NCBI GenBank assembly: GCA_037176885.1
Contig: JAWWNJ010000078.1
Location: 62,001-126,000, forward strand
Reading direction: 5' to 3'
DNA length: 64,000 nucleotides
Source of the DNA: Favolaschia claudopus
Lineage: Eukaryota > Basidiomycota > Agaricomycetes > Agaricales > Mycenaceae
Each line of letters begins with the position of its first letter. The stretch's first letter is position 1. The notes below the pieces were generated by a model, which was not told where the DNA came from, did no database searches, and saw only the letters and a list, made by a program, of their open reading frames with translations. The translations under genes were made by a program, and so were the position numbers. Of the stretch, positions 52,560 to 63,306 are shown one piece after another.

Positions 52560-52880
52560 GGTGAGAGTGAGGAGAGTATTGGCGGGCAACGCTCGTCGTC
52601 ATGATGGAGCTGAGCTGTAGCTAAAAATAATTATATGACGGGTATGCCGGGAACTGCCGAACTCAGCTCGAAAATCGAGACTGTCTATCGTTTCCAAAAT
52701 AGCTGGAATTGAAGCTATTTAATTTTCGTAACACGTCACAAGGCAATTTTGGCCCATTTTCCCATCAAAATTGATCGGCAAAATGCGAAAAATCGCCTAA
52801 AAAGGGAATTTCATCAAAGTTGAATCATCGTCTAAACAATATGTCACACCCGGTGAATCTATGGTCGAAATAGTACAGTA

Positions 52881-53292
52881 CTATCCTAACCCGTGATGTG
52901 TCCTTGACCCGTGAAGTGAACTCTTTGCTGATCCTCGCCCCGTGTGCCCTCTCCGGTGCTCAAAAAAAATTAAGGGCTATTCTTCTTACATCTTGAGGAT
53001 ATGTATCGATTTTGAGAGGCATCCGTTGCCTGTAGCGTCCTAAACAAATGAAAAGGATGTTTTTGTGACATTTTGTGACCCTGCCAAACGCCTGCCAAAA
53101 CCGAGTTCACTTCCTGTCCTCACGTCGGAAGGTTCATCCTCCCCGCCGCACTCACTCATAAATCCCCAAAATATTTAGCAACATGCACTACATGTGATTA
53201 TACATACCCTTCAATGCCGAGCAAAAAATACGTAGAATTCAGAACAATATGGGCCTCGATCAATTGCGAGGACACATCACGGGTTAGGATAG
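52881..53292. mobile_element. MITE abutting the mariner element
   Basis: 412 bp with TIRs CTATCCTAACCCGTGATGTG and TA on both sides (52879-52880, 53293-53294). The outer flanks read ACTGG-TA at the far left of the mariner element and TA-CTGG at the right, so the mariner element seems to have used the MITE's own left TA as target. It is non-coding. Confidence 0.8.
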
Positions 53293-53294
53293 TA

Positions 53295-54658
53295 CTGGAT
53301 AGTGGTAAGTATATTCAAGACACTGGTAGTAGCACAAAGTCTGGTAATTTTTTTGAAGTTGCTCAAAGCATTCCCCGAGCCCCGGCACTGGTGGCGATTC
53401 TAAAAGTGCTTGTGACTTGAGGAGGCTTTTGGGAGGCTTATAACTTACAAAACTTGATTCTCCTCGGACTTTCGGCTACAAAAGGTGCGCAAATTCGACT
53501 TTCGAGCAAAAAAGGAGCGCGAAATCGGATTTCCGGCGAAAAAACCAGCGCGGGAATAAATGTGCATTTGGATCGCCATAGTTAGTTGGAAGTTAAATAG
53601 AATCACAAGCAAATCGAGGCACCCGAAAATCATACTTTGACAGTTGATCGAGTTTGACAAGAGTTTGAACATTGTTTACTCAAGCTCAAGTCTAACAGGC
53701 TCGCGTAGATTCAGCAAGTGCACTCGCAAATCTCACCGTGCTGGGGCTAGCTCCTCGAGCGCAAAGCGGCGAGATTTGCCGTACTCCTGGGAATGTAGTC
53801 CACTTACATTTCCAGCGTATCGCTCAGCGCGCGTGGATACCGACCCCTAGCGGCGAGTAGTCCAGTGTGAGACAGGAGCTCCTTAGCTCTTCTCCCTTTC
53901 TGACTATTCTGTCCGCTAGGTGCGTCGCGTTAGATACCTTTCCTCCTTCTCTCTGTCTGATTATCTGTACAATAGTGCACGAGCTCGTCATTTACCCGCC
54001 CTCCTCTCCCTCATATTAGTTACTATTGAAGTACAGTATTCTCTGTATGTTCTTAGTGCGGTCCGCGACCGAAATACATGATGGGTCCGATGCCGACCGC
54101 GCTCGGCGTCACGGCTGCGTACCCGCTATCTACCTCGTCCCTTGCGAAGCGAGCCGGTTAGACTTGATAAATCAGTGTCGAGCAATGTGCAACGCAACAC
54201 TCTCCGCTCGCGGACATGAACCTGCAAGATATTCATTGACACTATGAGGGCCCCAAAATCCATGCAATTGCCACAGAGCTCACACTCAGATCGTGGAACA
54301 ACTCAAACTGAACTATTTTCCATTGAAATGGGACGAAATGAACATAATTTTGATCTTGTGAACAGATTGCGTCGTGGGATTGTCACAGAGCAGGGAAACA
54401 AGTACAGTAAAGAAAGTGAAGTAGAGTTACCTATAATATTAGTACTCCAGCACTGACCGAGGTTGGGGATATGAAATGGCGAACTCACTTGCTGTTAATG
54501 AAAACATACTGTAAGTAGGGTTGGTTTCTGGTTGGATTCAGCGCAAAAATTTTGTGTGGGGGGCTGAGTTCACGGGAGATTTGCCCAATTACTGAACATC
54601 TTGCATGAGCTTTACTACGCGCGGAAGCGTGGCCTGGAAATATATGGTGGTTTGAGGA
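53295..54658. other. No recognisable gene
   Basis: Nothing assignable; short open frames only. Confidence 0.35.
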
Positions 54659-56157
54659 ATGTGTTTTCGGGGTCCTGACATCCCAAACGGTCAATCGATC
54701 ACGCAGATCAGCTCGGCAGCTACGCCGGCCGGCCTAACCGAAGCTGTCCAGTCCGTGTTGCTATACATAGAATTGAGCACTTCCGGCGCCATCAAGCTGC
54801 TACAGCTCATCGGCTCACTCCTTCAGCACAGGGATAAAGAGCGAAGCTATCAAGATAAGTGTGGAATATTCATGCGAGAACACAAGATGGAGCTCTTCGA
54901 TCTGGACGAACCTAGCAGATTCCCCGACGTCTCGAATAATCGATATGGCGCCTACACTTGCAGAAGTGGTATGTTTCCGCACTTTGATTCATCAACTCAT
55001 CCACGAGACCCTGGACGGCAAAACCAATTCTGGCAAAGCCAACCATCTCAAACAGAATGTCCTCAATGGGCTGGCGTGTCCGGTTACAATGACGGAGATG
55101 GTCGCCTTGGCGCTGTATGGAGCATCGGTTTCGTGGCCGTACATGGCCCAGGTCCGCACCACGAAGGAGTCTCCTGTGAACTTGCTGTCGCTTACTGATC
55201 TGCATCGCAAACTGCCTATTTTTTGCTCCAACATCGCCGCCCACCCTTACCTTCTCTTGGACCCAACCGCCTCGCCAGACCAGCTCACAATCGACGGACG
55301 TCCTTTTGGCAACAAATTGCTCTTCTGGTCCATTGATCAACTCCGTCCCCTCCCGAATCTCTTCCTCGTCATCTCTCGGATGTTCTCTGGCTGCGAGACT
55401 GGCTGGATCAGATTCACTCCCGAGTTTCACATCGGAGGCACTTTCGACACACTCACCCCTTGGCAGCGTGCTTTACTTCACATCCCGTCTACAAACGATC
55501 GCAATGAAGGCGCTCTTGGGTCGAATACATCGTTCTCACGGGATAAACCCAACTCCAGCCCTCAGTCTTTCTCCAATCGCACCCGAGCGGAACGCAACAA
55601 CACCGAAGCTTTCATAAAAAAACACTGTGATGCAGCAGTCGAGAAATTTGTGATGCGGGAAGTGCGAAAGGATGGCAAGTTGAGGCTGCGCACGACATTC
55701 AGGAAGGCTTTCTTGGCTTTCCAGCGAGACAAAGCGGAGAAGGGGCAGAAACGACGAGAGAAAGCGGCAGCAAAAAAGAAGGCCACCGAATTCCGGCTAG
55801 CGACGACCCACTTGGAGCTCAACGTTGATGCCATCCAAGCGATGACTTCGGTTAAATTGAAGGGGCAACTGGAGGTCTATCGAGATGTGTTGAAGGACGA
55901 GATTTTGAAGAAGAAACTGTGGAAGCACATGGCGACAGTTGCGGTGCGCCGAACTTTGGTACTTGAAGCTCGAGCCCGCGAATTGGCTCGCCGACGGTGA
56001 GCACTACGCTGCCGGCGACACCTGCTGACATATCATTCACAGAGAAAATACCCTTGTAGTTCCCGCTAACCCCTCCGAACCGTCAGCAGATTCTATGGTC
56101 ATCGATGAGTACGGATATTGTGAAGGTGATGATGCTGAATGGGAGGACATGAACTAA
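54659..56157 (+). pseudogene. 3' part of an agaricomycete-type gene of unknown function, one frameshift
   Basis: The first frame (from ATG 54659) encodes SVLLYIELSTSGAIKLLQLI and MELFDLDEPSRFPDVSNNRY. Near 54950 a 1-nt shift moves to LAEVVCFRTLIHQLIHETLD, then TMTEMVALALYGASVSWPYM, FTPEFHIGGTFDTLTPWQRA, STNDRNEGALGSN and RTRAERNNTEAFIKKHCDAA. Long Lys/Glu-rich helices with possible coiled coil (about 55730-55960) follow. A 46-bp intron (55997-56042) leads to an acidic end (YCEGDDAEWEDMN) and TAA at 56155. From memory this is a large agaricomycete family without assigned function; the 5' half is missing. It could be a transposon cargo gene. Confidence 0.6.
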
Positions 56158-56535
56158 CTGATTACCAACTTACGATATGGGAGCCGATAGATATTGGTAT
56201 TATAAACATATTCTACAGCGACAGCTAGATGTATAGATGGATGTGGAAGCCGGAATGCGAGGGAACATGGGTTTCGAGATGCTAGGCGGGAGCAAACAAG
56301 TACAAGCATGCCGGATTAGTCCACGGCGGTGCCGGTCCCCAGTGACACCTTCCTATGCCCCTTCTGCTGTTTGACTGCTGTTGGGCATTGGAAATTTTCA
56401 ATATTGAAAAACACCGGAATTTGCCGAATATTGGATGATTTCACGATAGGTGATCATCACGATTTGATTGGATCAACCCAGCGAAACGAGAAGTTGAACG
56501 TGGAGTTTCAGTCGAAGGGATTGAAACGAGGAATA
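56158..56535. other. No recognisable feature
   Basis: Intergenic sequence up to the 5' LTR; nothing assignable. Confidence 0.4.
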
Positions 56536-57228
56536 TGAAACGCCAGGGAGCATCTCTATTGGCTAGAAGGAATATGCGGGTGCCATTGGGTACTTCTCAT
56601 TGGGCGTAAGAATTTTGTTGTTTCATTTGGCGTTTGGGAGGTTGAACTGGGAGTTTCGAGTTAAATATTGCCATATGAGACGTGGTTTGGCGTCTAAGCT
56701 CTCGTTTGAGAGGTTAGGAAACAGTTTGAACTCCTGGTTGGCCTCTCGACAATCGAGGGGAATTGTTTCGGGTTGGTTCAAACATGTTAGATTAATTATT
56801 TGGCATACAAACAAAGTAGTATAAAAGGACGGTCGTTTCGTAGAGTAGTGAATTCTACGCCCAGATTCTACCTGTGATCTCTCGCTTCTTTGAACGGAAC
56901 GGATACTTTGAACGGAACGAACTTACGGAACGATTTTGAACGGATTTGATTTTGGTTGGATTTTTGACTTACGGTTTTGTTGAACGGTTTCTTGAAGGAC
57001 TTGTTGGAATTGAAGGATTTGGACTTTGGATTTGTGTCGTGTTGAATTGATTTGAGTTACTTGCTGCGATATAGGAATCCCCGAACTTGCGCGAACGGAG
57101 CGAATTGGCAGCGTTGGACTTTGAATTGATATTGTTGGATTGGTATTTCGGATTAGGCTGCGGGTTAGCTTTTGGTTGGGTTGGGTTTCGATTCTGAGTT
57201 CACGCACCTTTACGCACCGAGCGTTTCA
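56536..57228 (+). repeat. 5' LTR of the Ty3/gypsy element (693 bp)
   Basis: The ends are an 8-bp inverted repeat, TGAAACGC..GCGTTTCA. TATAAAA lies at 56820-56826, and the downstream half is rich in GGAACGGA-type words. The right border is supported by the primer-binding site 2 bp further on. Confidence 0.75.
56820..56826 (+). promoter_or_regulatory. TATA box in the gypsy LTR
   Basis: TATAAAA followed by GGACGG, in the middle of the LTR as expected for its RNA polymerase II promoter. Confidence 0.6.
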
Positions 57229-57230
57229 TC

Positions 57231-57248
57231 TGGAGCCCACCGCGAGGG
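57231..57248 (+). other. Primer-binding site of the gypsy element
   Basis: TGGAGCCCACCGCGAGGG starts 2 bp after the LTR. The leading TGG is complementary to a tRNA CCA end. The tRNA was not identified. Confidence 0.6.
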
Positions 57249-57596
57249 GGTTCATCCAGTAAACACCAAAATTGATTGCGCCAGTCGCAGTCGTTTGTGT
57301 AACTCAAGACACGATTCTATTTTGGATTCTTGCTGGCAGGAGTCTTAACACCTGTTGAAAGGGGAAGGAAAGAAGTTAGGGATCAAGTACGAACGCGATC
57401 AGCGGCGTACTTAGCGAGGAAAAGGACGGAGAATACTTCAGGCTTTGCAGGCGACGCCAGATACGTTGATTTTGAGGACAATTCGCTAGACGAATTACCT
57501 TTTGTTAACGAATCACTTTTCGACGAAAGATTAACACCGGACTCGGACGAGCTCGATTTTGTTTCTTTCACTCTACGACCAGTTACACCAGATACG

Positions 57597-58740
57597 ATGG
57601 CGAACACAATACCTGCTGGAACGGGGGTTGCGAGTTTTAAGGTGCCGAGGCCTTGGGAAGCGAACGTACCAAAGTTTACGACTGATGATAAAGATGATCT
57701 GCAAGATTTTATCGAGCAGGATATCATCGAGCTCGGCAAAATAACGGATGACAATGAGAAGAAACGGTTACTCACCAGTTACCTTCCTTCGAGGACTCGG
57801 GAAACCTGGAGAGCATTACCGGAGTATTCAGCTGCTGCTACCTCGTACAGTGATTTCAAAGACGCGGTGTTGAAAGTCTACCCGGAGTTGAAAGAGGATC
57901 GAGATGGCACTCTGGAAGAGTTGGAAAAATTGTGCTCGGAGAATAAGAGCATAAGACGTACCGAAGAAGGTCGTTTGACTCGATTTGGGATGAAGTTTAG
58001 GGCTCTTGTGAAGAAGCTGAGCAAGGAACCAGCTATTATTTTGAATAAAGAGGCGTGCCGCTGATATCTTGCAGCGCTTGAGCGAGGATTCGCTGAAACA
58101 CTCAGGACGGCGATAAATACAAGAAGTTTGATTAAAGAGGACTTACGACAAGCTGGGGTTGGTCCGCAAGCTGCTGGAGCCCAGGCTGGAGCAGGCAATG
58201 TTGTATATCACCGGAAGGAGGATCCGATTCTGTTGGATGAATTAATTAAAATGGCAGAAAGACTGGCAAGTACCGGAGGTACTGAGGCCACTTGGGGCTC
58301 GGAAGATCGCGAGACGGATGTCAAGCGTTCAGATCGCTTCCCCATGGTTAAGATTGAGAAACGGGATGTTCAGTTGGATGAGCTTGGCAGTGAGGTGTCG
58401 AGTTTGCGTGATGGCTTGACTGTTGTACAAAGGCAGGCTAAGGCATCTCACGATGAGTTAATGAAGGCGGTTCAAACATTAAAGACCGTACCTAATCGAG
58501 ACGATAACGAGACTCGCGGATACCCGCAGAGGAATAATAATCAGAATAATTACGGGGCTGAACGTCAGTATGGCCGTGGATACGGTCAAGGTGGCGAATG
58601 CAGCGGAGCCAGTGCTACTACTGTGATGGAGAGGATCATTACTCGAAGGAATGTAGTGTGAAAGCCGCTCACATTCATAAGGGATGGCTTGTGGTTGAAG
58701 ACGGACAACAGAACAACGAGATGGACTTACGGAAGAAATA
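57597..58740 (+). pseudogene. Ty3/gypsy Gag
   Basis: The first ATG of the long open stretch (57597) gives MANTIPAGTGVASFKVPRPW, a start typical of agaricomycete gypsy gag. The frame is open upstream to 57330 without an ATG. The capsid-like domain (FTTDDKDDLQDFIEQ, LLTSYLPSRTRETWRALPEY, GTLEELEKLCSENKSI) runs to an in-frame TGA at 58062-58064. After it the same frame continues (YLAALERGFAETLRTAINTR, a spacer, and an NRDDNETRGYPQRNNNQN tail). A 1-nt shift near 58600 exposes the knuckle CYYCDGEDHYSKEC (CX2CX4HX4C). Confidence 0.85.
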
Positions 58741-59601
58741 TTGGAAAGAATCAACAATACCGAGGTGACGGTTCGCTTGGGAGATCTGTTCGGAATCAGC
58801 AAGGACCTTCGAGAGGGAGAAAAGCTACGACTTACGCGGGTTCGAGAGATCTTGAAGGGGCAAAGTATTGACAAGGAGCTGGTTCTTCCGCCGGGGATCT
58901 TAGAAGCGAAAGAGCAGGCTCAACTCGAGACAGTTGAACAGAATATTCAACTTGACAACGACGCGCTCAACTTACCTGAAGTCAACGGAGTGTTTGCAAC
59001 AACGGTTGTAGTTGATGGTATACTAGCTGGATTGGTAATCGCGCAGGATCCATATCTGCAGTATTTGGAAGGTTTAGGGGACGGAGAAGATCCAAAGCAA
59101 ATTTATGTGGGCAGAGATTCCGTACCTTTGCGGATAACATTCCCGTACATAAACAATCAAGGACCGGTTGAATGTGTTCTTGACTCGGGCTCGCAAATCG
59201 TTTCGATGTCGTTAGAGCAAGCACAAACCTGTGGGCTGGTCTGGGACCCGTCTATAAATATGTTTATGCAGAGCGCGAATGGGCAATTAGAGAAATCACT
59301 TGGATTAGCGAGAAATGTGTGATTTAGATGGGGTGACTTGAAGATTTACCTTCAAGTTCATGTTATCAAAAACCCTGCTTACCGGGTTTTACTCGGGCGA
59401 CCATTGGATGTCTTGACGAATAGTAAGACTTACCATGAAGGAGGGACTCCGCTTTTAACGCTGACCGACCCGAATTCTGGGAAGGCATGGACTGTGCCAA
59501 CTTATGATCGCGTCCGGGAGAGTTCTGAATCAGAGAAGAAGAAGTCAGAAGAAGTTTACAGCGGGGGACAGCGGGATTTTCGTCTACCTTCGAGGAATTG
59601 A
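58741..59601 (+). pseudogene. Ty3/gypsy aspartic protease region
   Basis: VRLGDLFGISKDLREGEKLR leads to the active-site block VECVLDSGSQIVSMSLEQAQ (D-S-G) and, after a stop and shift at 59320-59338, the second block YRVLLGRPLDVLTNSKTYHE and LTLTDPNSGKAWTVPTYDR. These are the usual agaricomycete gypsy protease motifs. The gene is broken in the middle. Confidence 0.85.
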
Positions 59602-61201
59602 CGGGACTTGGTCAAGGAGAAGAGATGGCGGTCCTAATCGGCTTCGGAGATGATGATGAAATAAAGGTTGGTGGCGTATTTCAACCAAGAGGTGGATTTA
59701 TGACTCCGGAGAAAACGGTGGAAGCGTACCTTGCTGCCTGGGATGCTGCAAACTGCTTGAAGGGAATCAATTATGAGGCAGAATTGTTATTTAAGTCGTT
59801 TCGGCGGCAGGAGATACAAGGAATTGGTGGTGTTCCGCATAAAGTCTTCGCAAATGTCTTGTGTGCTCCAGCACAGATCAAGCACTCAGTAGACGGTGAA
59901 GTACGCTGTGTTTGCTGCCAGACAGTCGACTTTATGTGCCCGGATGATGAAGCGGATGGAGAGTCAGAGTTTGGAGAGAAAAACGAGCTGTTGTCGGTGT
60001 TCGCTGGCAGGTCCTGCACAGCCGCCCTGAGAATTTTTTACGTTTTCCGCGAATCTAAAAGCGCTGTAAAGGTTCGGCCCGTTTACACGCGGTACAGGAT
60101 CGATATCAAGCGAGAAATCCCATCGCCGAGATGCCCGAATTGAACCGACAGCCAAAAGAATTTGAATCACGCGGGAGATATACGATGGAGCGGAAGGAGG
60201 ATATGGAGAAAAGACATGCTGGCTTTCTACAAGAGGAAGAGTTGAAGCTGCTGCACGAGTTGGTTGGAAACCATGAGAAGGCGTTTGCATGGGGTGACGA
60301 GGAGAGAGGGAGTTTCCGTCATGATTTCTTTCCGCCAGTGGAATTTCCGGTGATAGAACACGAGACTTGGGTTGAGAAGAGCATTCCCATACCTCGGGGA
60401 CAGCTTGAAGAGTTCTGAACAATCAAGAATAAGATTGATGCGGGAGTATACGAGCCATCAAACGCGTCGTACCGGAGTAAATTCTTCGGGGTGATTAAGA
60501 AGGATGGAAAGAGTATAAGGGTTGTGCACGCACTAGAGCCTTTAAATGCAGTTACAATAGCGCATTCAGGCATTCCGCCTGCAACGGAGGAACTTGCGAA
60601 TCATTTTGCGGGGCGCGCATGTGGTGGTTGTCTGGATTTATAATCCGGTTACGATCGAGATATTGCCGAGGGATCAAGGGATTTTACTACTTTTCAGACG
60701 CCTTTCGGTGCTCTGAGATTAGTGAAATTACCTCAGGGTTGGACAAGTAGCGTACCGATTTTCCACGATGATGTTAACTACATCTTGCGTGAGGAAATTC
60801 CGCACGTAACTTGGCCATACATCGACGATGTACCAATTCGTGGACCTGGAACGAAATACTTGTTGTCGGATGGTACTTGTGAAACAATAGCTGGAAATCC
60901 TGGGATTAGGAAATTCATTTGGGAACACTTCGAAAATTTGAACCGTGTGATTCAACACGTGGAATATTGCGTCGGGACGTTTTCGGGAGCGAAATCAGTT
61001 CTGTGCGCAGGAGAGTTTCATGTTGTTGGCCATTTGTGTTCGTTTGAAGGGAGGAAGGCGGATACGGACCGTGTTGGAGTTATTCAACGCTGGGGAGCGT
61101 TGAGAGATGTGTCAGATGTTCGTCGATTTCTTGGGACGGTTGGGGTTCTGCGCATGTTCATTAAAGACTATGCACTTCTCGCAAGACCTATTCAGAAATA
61201 G
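59598..61201 (+). pseudogene. Ty3/gypsy linker and reverse transcriptase
   Basis: 59598-60143 encodes the linker (VKVRPVYTRYRIDIKREI near its end). 60131-60418 holds the lead-in ELKLLHELVGNHEKAFAWGD and ETWVEKSIPIPRGQLEEF. RT motifs then appear through several stops: KFFGVIKKDGKSIRVVHALE, FQTPFGALRLVKLPQGWTSS, WPYIDDVPIRGPGTKY (the YxDD box as YIDD) and VRRFLGTVGVLRMFIKDYAL in the thumb. It ends at 61201; RNase H and integrase are absent. Confidence 0.88.
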
Positions 61202-62134
61202 AATATGTTCAAAACTGAGTGAGAACGGAGCGAACCACTTTCCAGTCAAGCTGTCTATACTCGGCATGATGCGATCAAGTTACGGCAAGTGCGGCCGCCT
61301 AATCGCTTCAAAAGCAATCAACCGAGTGGATTGGACGAGAATTGATGGAGATATAAGCACTTCAAGCTTCAAGACAGTATGTTTCAAATGCTTTCTTTAC
61401 ATCAAAAAACAAGAAGTGCCATTAACTTTGCAAACAGCTGTAAATCGGTCTGCACCTTGTTTACATATTGCTTTTATTTTTGGACCGCCTCCGTACACAA
61501 GCCATAGGGGGCTAATTGTTGACAAAAGAACACATCGGCTGCCACCCGAATTGAGTATAAATTTAAGAAGTTGTCGCTACACAGGCCCCTCCACTCCGTG
61601 TTGCCATATCTATGGCGTTCCGCACCGCCGCCTCGCTGTCGTTGTCAAAATGAGTGTGAGATTCTCAATCTCTGGCAACTGGCCTATGCTTGGTGCCATT
61701 CTGCTTTGATTTTACGACCTAAGCTGCATTTCGGTTCTCAAAAACCTTACTGTATAGTTTCCAGAGTGTTATGTATCTAGTTACCGTCGATATATTGCCA
61801 CTAACGGTGACTAGCCGCTCAACTTGCCCACTTTCTGCTATCGTATTCGGAAGGATTGCCCGTTTAAGCAAGCATCAGCTGATTGCCGACTGGTGGTGGT
61901 GGGTCTGGTTTCCGGGGTCTCGACAGGAAGGTTTTGGGTAAGAACTTTTGTTACCGCCACCCCTTGAATTTGGCAAGCATTATGTAAGCGGATTTCCGGT
62001 CACTTTTGTGGACACCGAGTATCTACCCGCATCGCGACTTCGGAAACCATCGGGATTCTTCCAGGCCCCCGGTCACTGCCTACTAGGTTTGTCACATTGA
62101 AAACCGTTCAATACTCACTAGTATATGTATAATA
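61202..62134. other. No recognisable gene
   Basis: One dispersed repeat (61868-61968) is listed separately; otherwise nothing assignable. Confidence 0.35.
61868..61968. repeat. Dispersed repeat, possible hAT-type end (partner at 47021-47112)
   Basis: It is the inverse of 47021-47112 with an 11-bp insertion (TAAGAACTTTT) near the tip, and ends GTTACCGCCACCCCTTG. Confidence 0.6.
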
Positions 62135-62683
62135 GAGACTTTGCGGTAGCCACCAGTGGCTTTCGGTGACCAGTTTTTCTCGAGACCGAATGACAGCGTG
62201 TGGCTGTATTAGCCACCATTTGTACGTCCTATTAGAGACTTTGCGTAGAACCACCGGGAGCCACCCGGTGGCTCTCACGGCATGCATTTTCTTCGGCATT
62301 TTTTCATCCCCCTGGATGACCTCGAAGCGCTAGGCTCCCAAACCCCCAGGAAGCACACCAAGGTTCCAGAACCGGCCAAAAACGCACCAAATAAAGCGGG
62401 AAACTGGTAACCTAACCACGACACCTCACTACATTGAGGTATAGTCACAGAGGTACCATGTAGATACTTGAAGCCCCACCTCCAACGCGGGCGACGAGCC
62501 ACCAAACGAGCCACCAGCCGCTGCACAGCGCATGCCGTGAGAGCCACTGGGTGGCTACCGGTGGCTCTGCGCAAAGTCTCTAATATTGAGAGGATGTCAT
62601 GGTGGCTACCTTGATCCGTAGGCTCAAAAAACCATTGCACTCGAGGAGCCACCGAAAGCCACCGGTGGCTCCCGCAAAGTCTC
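62135..62683. mobile_element. MITE of the GAGACTTTGCG family, copy C (outer, interrupted)
   Basis: Ends GAGACTTTGCGGTAGCCACC and its inverse, with TA on both sides (62133-62134, 62684-62685). It is split by copy B at 62235-62580. Without the insert it is about 200 bp and palindrome-rich (GGTGGCT/AGCCACC). Confidence 0.8.
62235..62580. mobile_element. MITE of the GAGACTTTGCG family, copy B (inner)
   Basis: 346 bp with GAGACTTTGCGTAGAACCAC and inverse ends, and TA on both sides (62233-62234, 62581-62582). The middle matches copy A (25931-26367) in reverse orientation. Inserted into a relative. Confidence 0.85.
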
Positions 62684-62702
62684 TAATATTCAAAAATATT
62701 TG

Positions 62703-62776
62703 TTGCGAAAATTAAATAGCTTCAATTCAAAGGTCGGTGTGACGCGTTACTTGAATCTAGGGTCGAAATAGTACAG
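62703..62776. repeat. Truncated tip of the mariner-type MITE
   Basis: The reverse complement begins CTGTACTATTTCGACC after TA and follows the left tip of the 13517-13750 MITE as far as GCTATTTAATTTTCG, then stops. One end only. Confidence 0.8.
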
Positions 62777-62778
62777 TA

Positions 62779-63306
62779 TATGGTCTGATTTTACGTGACA
62801 GCTGTTAGCCGTAGGTCGACGTTCCGGATTAGGAAACGCCCAAAACGGAAGTGGCACATTTGAGTCCCCGCCACACTCTGAGCATGTATCTGAGCAGACA
62901 CACTGCATGGCCCATGGGAAAAGAGTTCCAAAGTATTCTGGCCTCAATAAAACTGCTCCTAGGAGTGCAATTCGCTAATACTCCCACGTGCATTCCTCCG
63001 AATGTATACACTCACTAGGAATGCTGCGAGCTCGTGCTGAGGGAGGGAGGAAACAATTGGTGTATTTATGATTGCGGTGAGGCGGTGATGTGACCCTCGC
63101 AGCAAGCGCTCTCGGGCCGGAACCCAGGAAGACAAGGCAGCCCGAGGGAGGAGGGGTTGCCGGGGCAGCGAGGAGGGTGATCTGAGGCCAAGAGAGCAAG
63201 AAAAAAGGGTGTGGCTAGAGAGCATCGTCGCCGCGCCAAACCAATCCCGGGGCGACAACCATGGAGGTTGGTTGAATAAGTGGGGGGTCAGAGAGAAGGT
63301 GTTTGC
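62779..63306. other. No recognisable gene
   Basis: Sequence downstream of the tyrosine recombinase; probably the element's 3' part, but no terminal repeat was identified. Confidence 0.35.

Larger units (their letters stand above)
48732..52878. mobile_element. Two-gene Tc1/mariner element (transposase plus accessory gene)
   Basis: TIRs CTGTACTATTTCGACC with TA on both sides (48730-48731, 52879-52880) bound 4147 bp. A further inverted segment (CAGCTATTTTGGAAACGATA and beyond, about 50 bp) lies just inside the left tip and at 52657-52708. The right tip carries about 170 bp more than the left. The element holds an accessory gene on the plus strand (to 51224) and a transposase on the minus strand (51377-52559), arranged tail to tail with 152 bp between stops. 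A separate repeat (49162-49820) has inserted near the accessory gene's 5' part. Confidence 0.85.
56536..61201 (+). mobile_element. Decayed Ty3/gypsy element, 5' LTR to reverse transcriptase
   Basis: Order is 5' LTR (56536-57228), primer-binding site, gag, zinc knuckle, protease, linker and RT, ending near 61201 without RNase H, integrase or 3' LTR. In-frame TGA at 58062, frameshifts near 58640 and 58735, a stop at 59320 and others make it a pseudo-element truncated at its 3' end. Confidence 0.88.
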
